A DNA stretch of 64,000 nt from DATFVA01 sp963743325 (GCA_963743325.1 CAVUOZ010000005.1:496001-560000); one strand, 5' to 3'; positions 25,085 through 33,283 are shown, counted from the stretch's first letter. Numbers and translations are program-made. The notes: a model not told the origin generated them from the sequence alone.

Positions 25085-25996
25085 CTAATCTCCCAGATCT
25101 GCAACGATTATCATTTCAACCGGCAGATTATATTCAAGCATATGAGAATTTTCATCTGCGTGATCAATTCTGTACCTGGCAATCTCAAGGTTTATCCTTG
25201 GTATTCCCAGCACGTGCATCTCTTTGCCCTTATTTAGATTCCTGACCTTAATTTCTGCTACAGACCCCTTAGGAAAAACCATTCTCATTTTACTGTAAAT
25301 CGTTTTTCCGTCATTATTTTTTATGCTGCACCAGACGAATCTCCCATCATTTGTGACCAGCTGATTGGAATCACGAATTTTTATCCGGAATTCAGCATAG
25401 TTATAACCAACACCCCGAGTCTGAATTAATATTTTATTTCCTTTATCCTCAAGTTTACAGACTGTTTTTGAATATTTGTCAAAAGCGTCATCAGCATCTT
25501 TATAAGTATAACCATCTATTGCTCTCAGTGAGCTTAGAATATCAATGTCTTTCACCATCGTGATTGGGTGAATTTCAAATACGTGATCGGGATTTGTATT
25601 AACTATCGGAGGAAATTCAGAGCCCTGATCCTCTCTGTCATTCCCTGAATGCTCGCACCATATTCTCCACACTCCTTTTATATAAATTGGCTTAGCGGTT
25701 CCTTCATATGAGCGCAGTGTATCTACTGCTTCATCCTCATATTTAGCATTCATAATTTCGGAGACAAGCGGGAGCCCTATATTTTTGCTGTAACCCGCAA
25801 CGTGCATATCACCATCTTGCGACGGAGGGTTTGGATGTTTGTGCATCTTAACGACATAATAAACGGCGTCAATCATCACACGGCTTTTTATACTATCGAT
25901 AAAACTTTTTCTTAATATTATATCGATTTGTGAAAATGCGCTTCCCGTAAATGACAGGAGCAGAAGGGTAAACAGATATTTGTGAAGATTTTTCAT
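25085..25996 (-). CDS. Secreted hypothetical protein
   Basis: 303 residues with a clear signal peptide (MKNLHKYLFTLLLLSFTGSA, cleavage after AFS). The mature part is mixed alpha/beta with no repeat or transmembrane segment. Notable local motifs are HKHPNPPSQDGDMHVAGYS (histidine-rich, near residues 52-70), GVWRIWCEHSGND and DHVFEIHPIT. The His/Cys-containing motifs could bind a ligand or metal, but I do not recognise a family. Convergent with the T9SS gene; the next gene upstream on the same strand is the isochorismatase-like hydrolase at a distance of 132 nt. Function unknown, probably periplasmic. Confidence 0.75.
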   Translation of the reverse strand: MKNLHKYLFTLLLLSFTGSAFSQIDIILRKSFIDSIKSRVMIDAVYYVVKMHKHPNPPSQDGDMHVAGYSKNIGLPLVSEIMNAKYEDEAVDTLRSYEGTAKPIYIKGVWRIWCEHSGNDREDQGSEFPPIVNTNPDHVFEIHPITMVKDIDILSSLRAIDGYTYKDADDAFDKYSKTVCKLEDKGNKILIQTRGVGYNYAEFRIKIRDSNQLVTNDGRFVWCSIKNNDGKTIYSKMRMVFPKGSVAEIKVRNLNKGKEMHVLGIPRINLEIARYRIDHADENSHMLEYNLPVEMIIVADLGD

Positions 25997-26004
25997 TCTG
26001 GATT

Positions 26005-26075
26005 AAAAGTAAAAAGTCGAAGAGTAAAAGTCAAAGTAAAAAATGTTAAAATACAGGGATGTATGGTTGTATGAA
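26005..26075. repeat. Degenerate word run upstream of the secreted-protein gene
   Basis: AAAGTA/AAAGTC words at 6-8 nt spacing (26005-26040) followed by GATGTATG, GTTGTATG, AATTTATG (26055-26078). Another member of the short-word repeats in gaps, less regular than the heptamer arrays. Confidence 0.4.
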
Positions 26076-26128
26076 TTTATGATATACATGACATAATGCA
26101 CTGCTCATCAAAAAGGGGGTGGGGGAGG

Positions 26129-26707
26129 TTAATTCAGCGCCTTAACAATTTTACCTGTATCACAGATTAACCCTATTCGGGGAAAGATATATTTAACATG
26201 GTATTCATGTTCCTCTTTAGAGCGCGCTGCCATGGCATCGAGTGCAAAAATCTGGTTATATCCATAGTCATATGCAAACCTGGCAGTACTCTCAACTCCA
26301 AAGTTTGTGGTAATTCCGCATAGAATTATTGTATCTATTCCCCGTCTTCTAAGCTGCAAATCGAGTCCGGTTCCATAAAATGCACCCCATTGATGTTTTG
26401 TAATTAAGAAATCTGAAGGTTGTTTATTTAGTTCGGGTACTATTTCATACCAGGACGGATCGTATTCCCTTATAGGAATAAATGCCTCGGATACCGGATG
26501 CAAAACATCTTTCATGTCAGGAGAAGGAGAAACATTGACTAAAAATACAGGCATTATATTCTTTCTGACAGCCTTTAATATTCTTACTGAATTTTCAATA
26601 ACAATTTTTGCAGGATAGGGTTCTGTTTGAATTTCGACAATACCTTTTTGAAGATCAATTACTATTAAAGCCGTTTTTTGAATATTTATTTTTAATTCTT
26701 TTACCAT
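26129..26707 (-). CDS. Isochorismatase-like cysteine hydrolase
   Basis: About 192 residues. The alpha/beta/alpha cysteine-hydrolase triad is visible: Asp in ALIVIDLQKGI, Lys in LITKHQWGAFYGT, and Cys in IILCGITTNFGVESTAR, followed by the conserved cis-peptide region and DAMAARSKEEHEYHV. Members hydrolyse isochorismate, nicotinamide, N-carbamoyl compounds or similar amides; the motif set does not decide which. The open frame reaches 26743 but ATG at 26707 immediately precedes the first strand. A TACGTTTG box on the minus strand (26790-26797) could be its promoter. Confidence 0.88.
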   Translation of the reverse strand: MVKELKINIQKTALIVIDLQKGIVEIQTEPYPAKIVIENSVRILKAVRKNIMPVFLVNVSPSPDMKDVLHPVSEAFIPIREYDPSWYEIVPELNKQPSDFLITKHQWGAFYGTGLDLQLRRRGIDTIILCGITTNFGVESTARFAYDYGYNQIFALDAMAARSKEEHEYHVKYIFPRIGLICDTGKIVKALN

Positions 26708-26834
26708 AGTATCAAAAGTTAAAAAGTTGCTGCGTGAAATCAAGCGGGGTAAATATTTTTCAATTTCACATGGTGAAAGTTAAATAAATCAAACGTAGGA
26801 ATTAAACTCTACAGAATTTCCCCGGATACTGTAG

Positions 26835-27023
26835 GAGCATAACGATGTAACAGCATTATTCAGTATTTATACTCTTGATGAAATTGAAGCATTGAGGGGA
26901 AACGATCCGCTTCGTCAGCAGTTTATATCACTGAAAAATATTCTTGGACAGTACAACGACGGTACAATCGGACCGGGATGCTGTTACAAGGCTTCTGCTG
27001 ATGCGCGTGTAACAGGAATATAA
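26835..27023 (+). pseudogene. Possible gene remnant or small ORF with CC motif
   Basis: Between an in-frame TAG (26832) and TAA (27021), 62 codons are open and read like protein (for example LDEIEALRGNDPLRQQFISL and GPGCCYKASADARVTGI). There is no ATG or GTG in frame; the only candidate is TTG at 26892, with no ribosome-binding site. A terminator follows, suggesting real transcription. Either the 3' end of a decayed gene or a small protein with a rare start; no family recognised. Confidence 0.35.
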
Positions 27024-27047
27024 AGTATTTTATTAGAGCATTACAAG

Positions 27048-27079
27048 GCGGGTGCAGTATGCTGCCCGCTTATTTTATT
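27048..27079 (+). terminator. Rho-independent terminator
   Basis: Stem GCGGG/CCCGC extended by CAG/CTG across a 2-nt bulge, loop TATG, followed by TTATTTTATT. Located 24 nt after the stop of the small ORF remnant. Confidence 0.6.
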
Positions 27080-27292
27080 AAAATTGACTTATAAACTTTT
27101 TCTACGAATACCATTTTTAACTTTTTACTATAGTCTTTAATCTTTGACCTGACAAGGTTTATCCGGAAATTTATTATTGGAATTCAACAATCCCTTTTCT
27201 ATATTTATTCACCCTTGTTTTAGCATAGATATTTCTCTGCCGCTCTCGTTTTGTTTAATAATTAAGATGAAAGATAGATCCAGGGTACATTT

Positions 27293-28756
27293 ATGGACAG
27301 GTCATTGACAAAAGAAGATTTAAGAAAGGTTATAGCTCTGCATGATCTACCTGACGCACACCTTGAATGGATAATAGCTCATTCAGAATATGCCGAGTAT
27401 GAGGATGGACATCTGATGTACAAAACGGGTGATCCCATTGATATAATGTCAATTCTGCTTGAAGGAAAAGTCGACTTTTATATGAATGTAAACGGCCAGC
27501 TGGTATTTTATTTCAGTTTTGAAAATGATAATATTTCCGGAGGAGTAACCGGGCTGCTGCCGTATTCAAGGCTACGTACATCGCCGGGTAATACCATTGC
27601 AGTCGGTAAACTACGTGTTCTCAAGCTTCATAAAAAATACTTCCCTGAGCTTGAACAGCTTAATCCTGAATTTATTCAGCGTCTGATAGGATATATGACG
27701 GAAAGAGCCCGTGCTTTTGCAACCATGCAGATGCAGCAGGAGAAAGTCAGTGCGCTTGGAAAGCTTGCGGCGGGCATTGCACATGAAATGAATAATCCAG
27801 CCGCTGCGATCGACAGGATATCTGAAGAGTTGAGTAAAAGATTAAAACATAACATAGAGCTTACTGAAAAACTGCTGAGATATAATATCTCCCCCGATCT
27901 TATAAGGAATATCAGGGAAATAGCGGTAGATAAGAAAAATGGCCATACTGAAAAAACCAGGATGACCCCACTCCAGCGAATTCAAAAAGAAGATGAGCTA
28001 AATGAGTGGCTGGATGAAATCGGACTTAACGGTAGAAATGAAATAGCAGAAACATTAAACGAAACAGGTTTTTCAAAGGAGGATCTGAAATTACTAAAGA
28101 GCAATACCGACATTGAAGCGTTTCATGGCATAATTGATTGGCTTGAAAATTTGCTAAGTTCTGAGCTGTTGATAAAGGATCTTGAAGACGCTTCCGGGCG
28201 GATTACGAATTTAGTCGGCGCTATTAAATCCCACGTTCATATGGACCGTTCGGGTGCTCTTCATTACACAGACATTCATAAGGATATAGAGGATACTCTT
28301 ATTCTTTTAGGATATAAAATCCGCGATAAAAATATACAGGTCAAAAAGAATTTTTGTGCAGATATGCCTGAAGTTGAAGCCTACAGCGGAGAATTAAACC
28401 AGGTATGGACCAACATAATTGATAATGCAATTTATGCTGTGGCGCAGAATGGTGAAATTGTAATTCAAACAGAATGTGATAATAAAAATGTAACAGTGAG
28501 GATTACTGACAATGGTACCGGTATTCCTAAAGAGATATTATCCCGCATATTTGATCCTTTTTTCACAACGAAGAAAGTAGGCGAAGGAACAGGAATTGGG
28601 CTTGACCTTGTAAAGAACGTAATAAACCGCCACAACGGAGATATTAAAGTAAATTCTATAAAGGGTAAAACTGAATTCATTATCAGTTTTCCTCTTGTTC
28701 AACATTTATCAACCGAAAAAACAAAAGATGAAACTTCCATTCATACTAATAATTGA
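27293..28756 (+). CDS. Sensor histidine kinase with N-terminal cyclic-nucleotide-binding-like domain
   Basis: 487 residues, cytoplasmic (no transmembrane helix). Residues about 10-130 look like a cNMP-binding/CRP-type sensor domain (DGHLMYKTGDPIDIMSILLEG). It is followed by a dimerisation domain with the phospho-acceptor His in KLAAGIAHEMNNPAAAI, a long inserted helical region (about 190-300), and an HATPase domain with NQVWTNIIDNAIYA (N box), DNGTGIP (G1), FDPFFTTKKVGEGTGIGLDL (F and G2). Its 3' end overlaps the following response-regulator/flavoprotein gene by 29 nt, so they form a cognate pair. Signal unknown; the overlap with a redox-type output suggests oxidative or redox sensing. Confidence 0.9.
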   Translation: MDRSLTKEDLRKVIALHDLPDAHLEWIIAHSEYAEYEDGHLMYKTGDPIDIMSILLEGKVDFYMNVNGQLVFYFSFENDNISGGVTGLLPYSRLRTSPGNTIAVGKLRVLKLHKKYFPELEQLNPEFIQRLIGYMTERARAFATMQMQQEKVSALGKLAAGIAHEMNNPAAAIDRISEELSKRLKHNIELTEKLLRYNISPDLIRNIREIAVDKKNGHTEKTRMTPLQRIQKEDELNEWLDEIGLNGRNEIAETLNETGFSKEDLKLLKSNTDIEAFHGIIDWLENLLSSELLIKDLEDASGRITNLVGAIKSHVHMDRSGALHYTDIHKDIEDTLILLGYKIRDKNIQVKKNFCADMPEVEAYSGELNQVWTNIIDNAIYAVAQNGEIVIQTECDNKNVTVRITDNGTGIPKEILSRIFDPFFTTKKVGEGTGIGLDLVKNVINRHNGDIKVNSIKGKTEFIISFPLVQHLSTEKTKDETSIHTNN

Positions 28757-30389
28757 TGATGATGCACAGGTCCTGAGAGCCATCCAGCGTGATGTGAGGA
28801 ATAAATTCCGGGAGGATTATAAGGTGCTTGCCACGGAATCGGCTGCAGAGGCACTCGAGGCTCTTAAAGAATTAAAAGTAAAAAATGAGACTGTAGCCCT
28901 ATTTATTTCAGACCAGCGGATGCCTGAGATGGAAGGCACATTTTTTTTGGAAAAAGCCATGGAGATTTTCCCTGAAGCAAAAAAAGTATTGCTGACGGCT
29001 TATTCAGATATTGAAGCTGCTATAAAAGCAATCAACACTGTAAGATTGGATTATTATCTCCTTAAGCCCTGGAACCCGCCGGAAGAAAAACTGTACCCTG
29101 TATTAATTGATCTGCTGGACGACTGGCAGAATAGTTTTATTCCGGATCTGTCGGGCATAAAAATTATCGGTTACCAGTGGTCCCCTGTGTCACACAGAAT
29201 TAAAGATTTTTTAACGGGAAACTTAATTCCTTATAAATGGTTTGATATAGAATTAAATAAGGAAGCTCTGGAATTATTAAATACTCATAATATCGATTCA
29301 AATGAATTACCGGCAGTTTTATTTGAAGACGGCACTTTGCTAAAATCTCCTTCCGAAGGAGAAATTGCCGGGAAGATAGGATTGAAATCAACTGCATTGG
29401 AAGAGATGTATGATGTTGTAATTATTGGGGCAGGACCGGCTGGTTTGGCTGCAGCAGTCTACGGCGGTACCGAGGGATTAAAAACTCTAATGATTGAAAG
29501 GAAAGCTCCCGGGGGCCAGGCCGGTACAAGCTCAAGAATTGAAAATTATCTCGGATTTCCTGCAGGATTATCAGGAGCCGATCTGACGAGAAGGGCATTA
29601 ACACAGGCAACCAGATTCGGAGTCGAGCTTCTTTCACCCTGTGAGGTTGTCGACATAAATATAAAAGACAATTATAAAATTTTGTCTCTTTCCAACAGTT
29701 CAGAAATTAAAACACATACAATAATAATATCTACCGGCGTTGATTACAGAACACTCGATATTAAGGGAATAAATGAACTGACAGGTTCAGGAGTATATTA
29801 CGGCTCGGCAACTGCAGAAGCTCATTCCTGTAAAGATAAAAATGTGTTTATAGTAGGCGGGGGCAATTCAGCAGGACAGGCTGCAATGTATCTTTCAGGT
29901 TTTGCTAAAAATGTAAGTATAGTAATCAGGAAAGACTCACTGGATTCAACAATGTCACGTTACCTGATAGATCAGATTAATAAAACAGGGAATATAACTG
30001 TGATAAATAAATCTAAAGTAACTGAAACCACGGGTAATAAGAGACTTGAGTGCATTACTTTAGAAAATATTGAAACCGGAGAATATAAAATCAGCGAAGC
30101 GGGAGCACTTTTTATTTTTATAGGTGCAAGGCCGGTAACAGACTGGATTCGGTTGAATATTTATAAGGATTCAAAAGGCTTTATTGAAACAGGGAGAGAT
30201 TTATTGAAGTTTGGAAATTTTAAAAAGATCTGGAAGCTTGAGCGCGATCCTTACCTTCTTGAAACCTGCATTCCGGGAATCTTCTCTGCAGGGGATGTAA
30301 GAGCCGGTGCAATGAATCGTGTAGCTTCCGCTGTCGGTGAAGGTGCAATGGCAATCAAGCTTGTGCATGAGTACCTTGCAGCAGTTTAA
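28728..30389 (+). CDS. Response regulator fused to a redoxin-like domain and a thioredoxin-reductase-like flavoprotein
   Basis: About 553 residues in three parts. (1) REC domain, residues 1-130: IDDDAQ acidic pocket, phospho-acceptor Asp in FISDQRMPEMEG, LLTAY and LLKPW. (2) Glutaredoxin/thioredoxin-like domain, about 140-225, with PAVLFEDGTLLKSPS but no CxxC; the N-terminal site reads YQWSPVSH. (3) TrxR-like FAD/NAD domain: GAGPAGLAAAVYGG, ENYLGFPAGLSG, VGGGNSAGQAAMYLS, GIFSAGDVR. Where TrxR has CATC the protein reads GSATAEAHSC, so the redox disulfide is absent. The fused response-regulator/TrxR-like family is known, but its chemistry is unclear. The ATG at 28728 begins the REC strand; the frame opens at 28695. 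It is the direct partner of the overlapping histidine kinase. Confidence 0.88.
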   Translation: MKLPFILIIDDDAQVLRAIQRDVRNKFREDYKVLATESAAEALEALKELKVKNETVALFISDQRMPEMEGTFFLEKAMEIFPEAKKVLLTAYSDIEAAIKAINTVRLDYYLLKPWNPPEEKLYPVLIDLLDDWQNSFIPDLSGIKIIGYQWSPVSHRIKDFLTGNLIPYKWFDIELNKEALELLNTHNIDSNELPAVLFEDGTLLKSPSEGEIAGKIGLKSTALEEMYDVVIIGAGPAGLAAAVYGGTEGLKTLMIERKAPGGQAGTSSRIENYLGFPAGLSGADLTRRALTQATRFGVELLSPCEVVDINIKDNYKILSLSNSSEIKTHTIIISTGVDYRTLDIKGINELTGSGVYYGSATAEAHSCKDKNVFIVGGGNSAGQAAMYLSGFAKNVSIVIRKDSLDSTMSRYLIDQINKTGNITVINKSKVTETTGNKRLECITLENIETGEYKISEAGALFIFIGARPVTDWIRLNIYKDSKGFIETGRDLLKFGNFKKIWKLERDPYLLETCIPGIFSAGDVRAGAMNRVASAVGEGAMAIKLVHEYLAAV

Positions 30390-30418
30390 ATAAATTAAAT
30401 AAAATATCGCAGGTAAAG

Positions 30419-30682
30419 ATGAAAAAATATATTGTAATTTCCTCTCATACTCCGGAAGACTGCCGTATGGCAGTGAAGGAATTCAGACAGCACAATCCCG
30501 GATTCCTCACACATTTTGAATGGGGCTGCAAAGATAATGACCATACGGCTTACGCAATCTTTGAAGCTGAGAATCATGAAAGCGCTAAAATGTCTGTGCC
30601 TCCATTATTCAGAGAAAAGTCTAGGGCAGTAATGCTTACGAATTTTGATCCTATGAAAACCGAGGATCCACTGCATAAGTAG
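30419..30682 (+). CDS. Small hypothetical protein in the kinase/flavoprotein operon
   Basis: 87 residues, 29 nt after the flavoprotein gene and on the same strand, so probably the third gene of the two-component operon. The pattern MKKYIVISSHTPEDCRMAV, then a central HFEWGCKDNDHTAYAIFEAE and a C-terminal AVMLTNFDP, suggests a single ferredoxin-like alpha/beta domain of the dimeric alpha-beta barrel kind, with two cysteines (residues about 15 and 42). No signal peptide or membrane helix. It could be a ligand-binding or redox partner; I cannot assign a family. Confidence 0.7.
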   Translation: MKKYIVISSHTPEDCRMAVKEFRQHNPGFLTHFEWGCKDNDHTAYAIFEAENHESAKMSVPPLFREKSRAVMLTNFDPMKTEDPLHK

Positions 30683-30739
30683 GGGCATTGAGCATAGCAC
30701 AGGGGCCATAGTGTCGGGAGTGGGTAATAGTGATAAGGG

Positions 30740-30812
30740 TTTATTCAATTGTTATTAATAGTCATTCGATCATTTATTGTCATTTGTGGTCATTCAGTCA
30801 TTTGTGGTCTTC
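30740..30812. repeat. Decamer-type array of GTCATT words
   Basis: TTATTCAATT, GTTATTAATA, GTCATTCGAT, CATTTATT, GTCATTTGTG, GTCATTCA, GTCATTTGTG, GTCTTCGAA: 8-10 nt spacing, consensus GTCATTYRTG. It lies in the gap before the convergent outer-membrane-protein gene. Confidence 0.65.
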
Positions 30813-30878
30813 GAAGTCAATTGGCTACCTCATATTCACATACAATTATACTCGAAGATGGAATCTAGTTTAGAAGGA

Positions 30879-31397
30879 CTAAAAACTGGTGCCGATGCTT
30901 ACTCCCGCATAGGGCATAAATTCCCCGTTAAATTTGAAAAATGGTGTGAAACCTATTCTAAACACTAAGCCGCCTGTTCTCTCCTGATAACGATAACCGA
31001 TTGTGAGTGTTCCGGCTATTCCGGCAGCATCTTCTTTCTGATCACTAAAAATAGTGGATAATGTTGCACGGGCGTAAACAATACCTGCACCTAATTCCAG
31101 TTTGCTATCCCCGGTGCCGACAAATGTATTAATCATTACAGGTATAACAAATATATCTTCGGTTGATGTAAAAAATGCCGGGACTGACGGGAAATATGAA
31201 AAACCAATCCTTCCGCCTACACTTTCATTAAACATTCTGTCGTAATTAATTGAGTAAATTATTCCATTTCCCAATAGTTCAAGATAAATGCCATTAGGAG
31301 CTATGAGTCTCTGTCCGGAACACGTGGTACCTGCAATGAAAATACAAAGAATGGATGCAGCCCGCCCGAACATCTTTTTGTAATTTCTTTCTTTCAA
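30879..31397 (-). CDS. Small outer-membrane beta-barrel-like protein
   Basis: 172 residues. A basic n-region and hydrophobic signal segment (FGRAASILCIFIAGTTCSG) are followed by alternating hydrophobic/polar strands (IIYSINYDRMF, GGRIGFSYFP, LELGAGIVYARATL, GTLTIGYRYQ, GLVFRIGFTPFF) and a terminal aromatic residue (GVSIGTSF), the pattern of an 8-stranded outer-membrane barrel. The start is TTG at 31397 (basic KERNYKK n-region) or ATG at 31373. It follows a lipoprotein gene on the same strand by 33 nt, so the two are likely co-transcribed. Function unknown. Confidence 0.7.
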   Translation of the reverse strand: MKERNYKKMFGRAASILCIFIAGTTCSGQRLIAPNGIYLELLGNGIIYSINYDRMFNESVGGRIGFSYFPSVPAFFTSTEDIFVIPVMINTFVGTGDSKLELGAGIVYARATLSTIFSDQKEDAAGIAGTLTIGYRYQERTGGLVFRIGFTPFFKFNGEFMPYAGVSIGTSF

Positions 31398-31430
31398 GCT
31401 GCAACTCTATGGTTAGTTTATAATTGGTTG

Positions 31431-32048
31431 TTATCTAAGGACCCGTATATATTCAGGTTCCTGTTCCGGGTACCTGGCAAATTGTTTCAAAAAAATATAA
31501 TCTATTTGTGAAGATTCAACATTGTTATATATTATTTTATCTTTGGTTGAGTTAACGAGACCAAACAATCCACCTATTAAGCCGCCTGTTACACCAAGAC
31601 AGCAGGCACCGCTGGCTATATCTTCTTCTTCAGACTGAGGAAATAAAATTTCCCACTCAGCTCCGCTCATTGACGCACCTGCTGCAGCACCTAAAGCGGC
31701 TCCGATCCCTCCGCCTATTGCTATTCCTGTTAAAATATGCTTTTCACCCTTTATTACGAGAAGCGTTATTTGATTACTCTGCATCCCTTTAAGAGGGTAG
31801 ACTCCCTTTGAAAGGTTTGTTTCACTAATCCCGTAAGTTTCACAAATGATAATCAAGGTGTCTTTTACAGCAATCAGTTCACCGAAATAGTGATCACCGT
31901 TAATAGTTTCAATGATTACCCTGGCTCCAAACCCGCTTTGCCTGTCAGTGTAGTTATCGGGATTTAAAGTTTCCTGAGCGGAGCACCCGGTTAAATATAT
32001 CGGGATGATAGTTGAAAATAAACGTAGGGCTTTGATTAACTTTTTCAT
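31431..32048 (-). CDS. Lipoprotein with glycine-zipper segments
   Basis: About 205 residues. The signal peptide ends in a lipobox (IPIYLTGC), so it is membrane-anchored after Cys lipidation. A beta-rich middle part follows (VIIETINGDHYFGELIAVKD, an SH3/Sm-like look), then two Gly/Ala-rich hydrophobic stretches (TGIAIGGGIGAALGAAAGAS and GVTGGLIGGLFGLV) resembling glycine-zipper motifs. The frame opens at 32066; ATG at 32048 gives the proper n-region MKKLIKAL. It sits directly upstream of a small barrel protein, suggesting an envelope pair. Function unknown. Confidence 0.72.
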   Translation of the reverse strand: MKKLIKALRLFSTIIPIYLTGCSAQETLNPDNYTDRQSGFGARVIIETINGDHYFGELIAVKDTLIIICETYGISETNLSKGVYPLKGMQSNQITLLVIKGEKHILTGIAIGGGIGAALGAAAGASMSGAEWEILFPQSEEEDIASGACCLGVTGGLIGGLFGLVNSTKDKIIYNNVESSQIDYIFLKQFARYPEQEPEYIRVLR

Positions 32049-32208
32049 TTGATCTTTATCCCGCACAGGTTTTATTCATCTGAAGTCAGAAAATACCTGT
32101 AAAAAAAAGAATCCGATGTAAATATATATTAATCCCAATCGTCTTTTGTCAAAAAAGGATTATTAGTGTGCAAATAGTGTGAAAAGAGAGAGAGAAGCGG
32201 GAAACGAA

Positions 32209-32250
32209 GATTGTGATGTATGATGGATGATGTATGATGTTTGATGGGAG
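32209..32250. repeat. Heptanucleotide tandem array, consensus ATGTATG (6 units)
   Basis: GATTGTG, ATGTATG, ATGGATG, ATGTATG, ATGTTTG, ATGGGAG in exact 7-nt register. Same period as the AGTARGK and GGTCAGA arrays but a different word. Confidence 0.75.
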
Positions 32251-32357
32251 CTGGAATATAGCCGATAATATTTTGGCAGCCCGAACGGTTTAAAGAGATG
32301 CATAGTTATCTACTGTTAAAGATTGAAGCTTTACTTAAATAAGGTTATGTTATATTA

Positions 32358-32365
32358 TATCTTTG
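32358..32365 (+). promoter_or_regulatory. Candidate TAnnTTTG promoter box upstream of the STAS-like gene
   Basis: TATCTTTG, 40 nt before the ATG at 32406, identical to the box in front of the acyl-CoA mutase gene. Matches the Bacteroidota -7 consensus. Prediction only. Confidence 0.38.
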
Positions 32366-32405
32366 GGAATAATTTCCGGAAACGGAGAGAAAAATAAGGC
32401 TTTGA

Positions 32406-32774
32406 ATGGGTTACAAATTAAATATCCTGGAGGATAAAAATATTGTCCAGGTCAGGATTCAGGGAAGACTGAATTTCGGTATGGTTCAGCAATATTCATC
32501 GGCAGCACTTAAACTTGCACACGAAAATAATTGTTCTAAATATTTAATCGATCATACTAAAACCTTACCAGAAGCAGGCGGATATAAACTGCACACTGAC
32601 GGTGACACATTAGAACGATTTGGATTCAAGAGTAATGATAAAATAGCCATCGTTATTTCGGGGGATCACGCAGATGATCATTATAATGAAGCAGCAAAAT
32701 CAAATGTTAAATGGAGCAATACAAGATATTTTATTGATGCTGCTGAAGCGAGGGAATGGCTTCAGGAAGACTAA
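32406..32774 (+). CDS. STAS/SpoIIAA-like small protein
   Basis: 122 residues, no signal peptide. The pattern LNILEDKNIVQVRIQGRLNFGMV, then LIDHTKTLPEAGGYKLHTDGDTL, then KIAIVISGDHADDHYNEAAKS and a terminal RYFIDAAEAREWLQED, is that of the stand-alone SpoIIAA/STAS-like proteins of Bacteroidota (beta strand, short helix, 'D.t' strand, 'vf.d...A..WL' ending). Such proteins are thought to bind small ligands or partner proteins; the serine phosphorylation site of true SpoIIAA is not evident. Stands alone behind a candidate promoter. Confidence 0.65.
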   Translation: MGYKLNILEDKNIVQVRIQGRLNFGMVQQYSSAALKLAHENNCSKYLIDHTKTLPEAGGYKLHTDGDTLERFGFKSNDKIAIVISGDHADDHYNEAAKSNVKWSNTRYFIDAAEAREWLQED

Positions 32775-32917
32775 AAGCAGGTGCTGGATAAAAGAAGAGT
32801 ATTGGCTATGAGAAATCCGGCATCCATTCCCGCTATTTTAATTGAAAATAACGTCCCTTCTGGGTATTTTTAACGTGTCTATTGGAGTTTATCTTTCATT
32901 AACTGTCAGGCTGGTAT

Positions 32918-33130
32918 ATGAAAGAATTTTTCAGTGTAGAGGAAGTTGCAAAACTTCTTGATATAACACACTCCGGAGTATTATATCATATAAAATCGGG
33001 AAACCTGAAAGCCCAGCAGGTGGGTAAAATTTATATTATTTCAAAAGAAAATTTCGGGGATTTCCTCAGGCAGCACAGGGAGGGTAAGAAGAAACCTGAA
33101 AAATCATTTCAAACCAAATTAAATTTTTAG
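32918..33130 (+). CDS. Helix-turn-helix DNA-binding protein (excisionase/AlpA-like, MerR fold)
   Basis: 70 residues. MKEFFSVEEVAKLLDITHSG is the winged helix-turn-helix start of the HTH_17 family, followed by VLYHIKSGNLKAQQVGKIYI and the wing residues ISKENFGDFLRQH. The C-terminus is strongly basic (REGKKKPEKSFQTKLNF). Members include phage/ICE excisionases and small transcription factors. No integrase, att-like repeat or other prophage gene is adjacent, so it is more likely a small regulator than an active excisionase. Likely target unknown. Confidence 0.82.
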   Translation: MKEFFSVEEVAKLLDITHSGVLYHIKSGNLKAQQVGKIYIISKENFGDFLRQHREGKKKPEKSFQTKLNF

Positions 33131-33283
33131 GACAGAAATCAAAAATAATTTATTATAAATCTCTTCTTCATGTCTAATCATTTTCTGTAAAGCGGGGAGT
33201 GTCCTTAAACACCAGCAATCAAATCGACGTTATAACCAGGAACAAAAACGTTAACTATTGGTGTCTAATATTAAAGGATATTA

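Larger units (their letters stand above)
26708..27292. other. 585-nt gap containing a gene remnant and a terminator
   Basis: Contains a start-less coding-like stretch (26835-27023) followed 24 nt later by a rho-independent terminator. The rest, up to the histidine kinase at 27293, is AT-rich without recognisable signals. Confidence 0.6.
32049..32405. other. Divergent intergenic region with heptamer array and promoter box
   Basis: 357 nt between the leftward lipoprotein gene and the rightward STAS-like gene. Contains a purine-rich AGAGAGAGAG run (32185), the ATGTATG heptamer array (32209-32250) and a TATCTTTG box (32358). No gene. Confidence 0.6.

Noticed and set aside
32918..33130. Prophage or integrative element around the excisionase-like gene
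   Set aside because: No integrase, att-type repeats next to the tRNA, or phage genes are in the window; the HTH protein alone is not sufficient.
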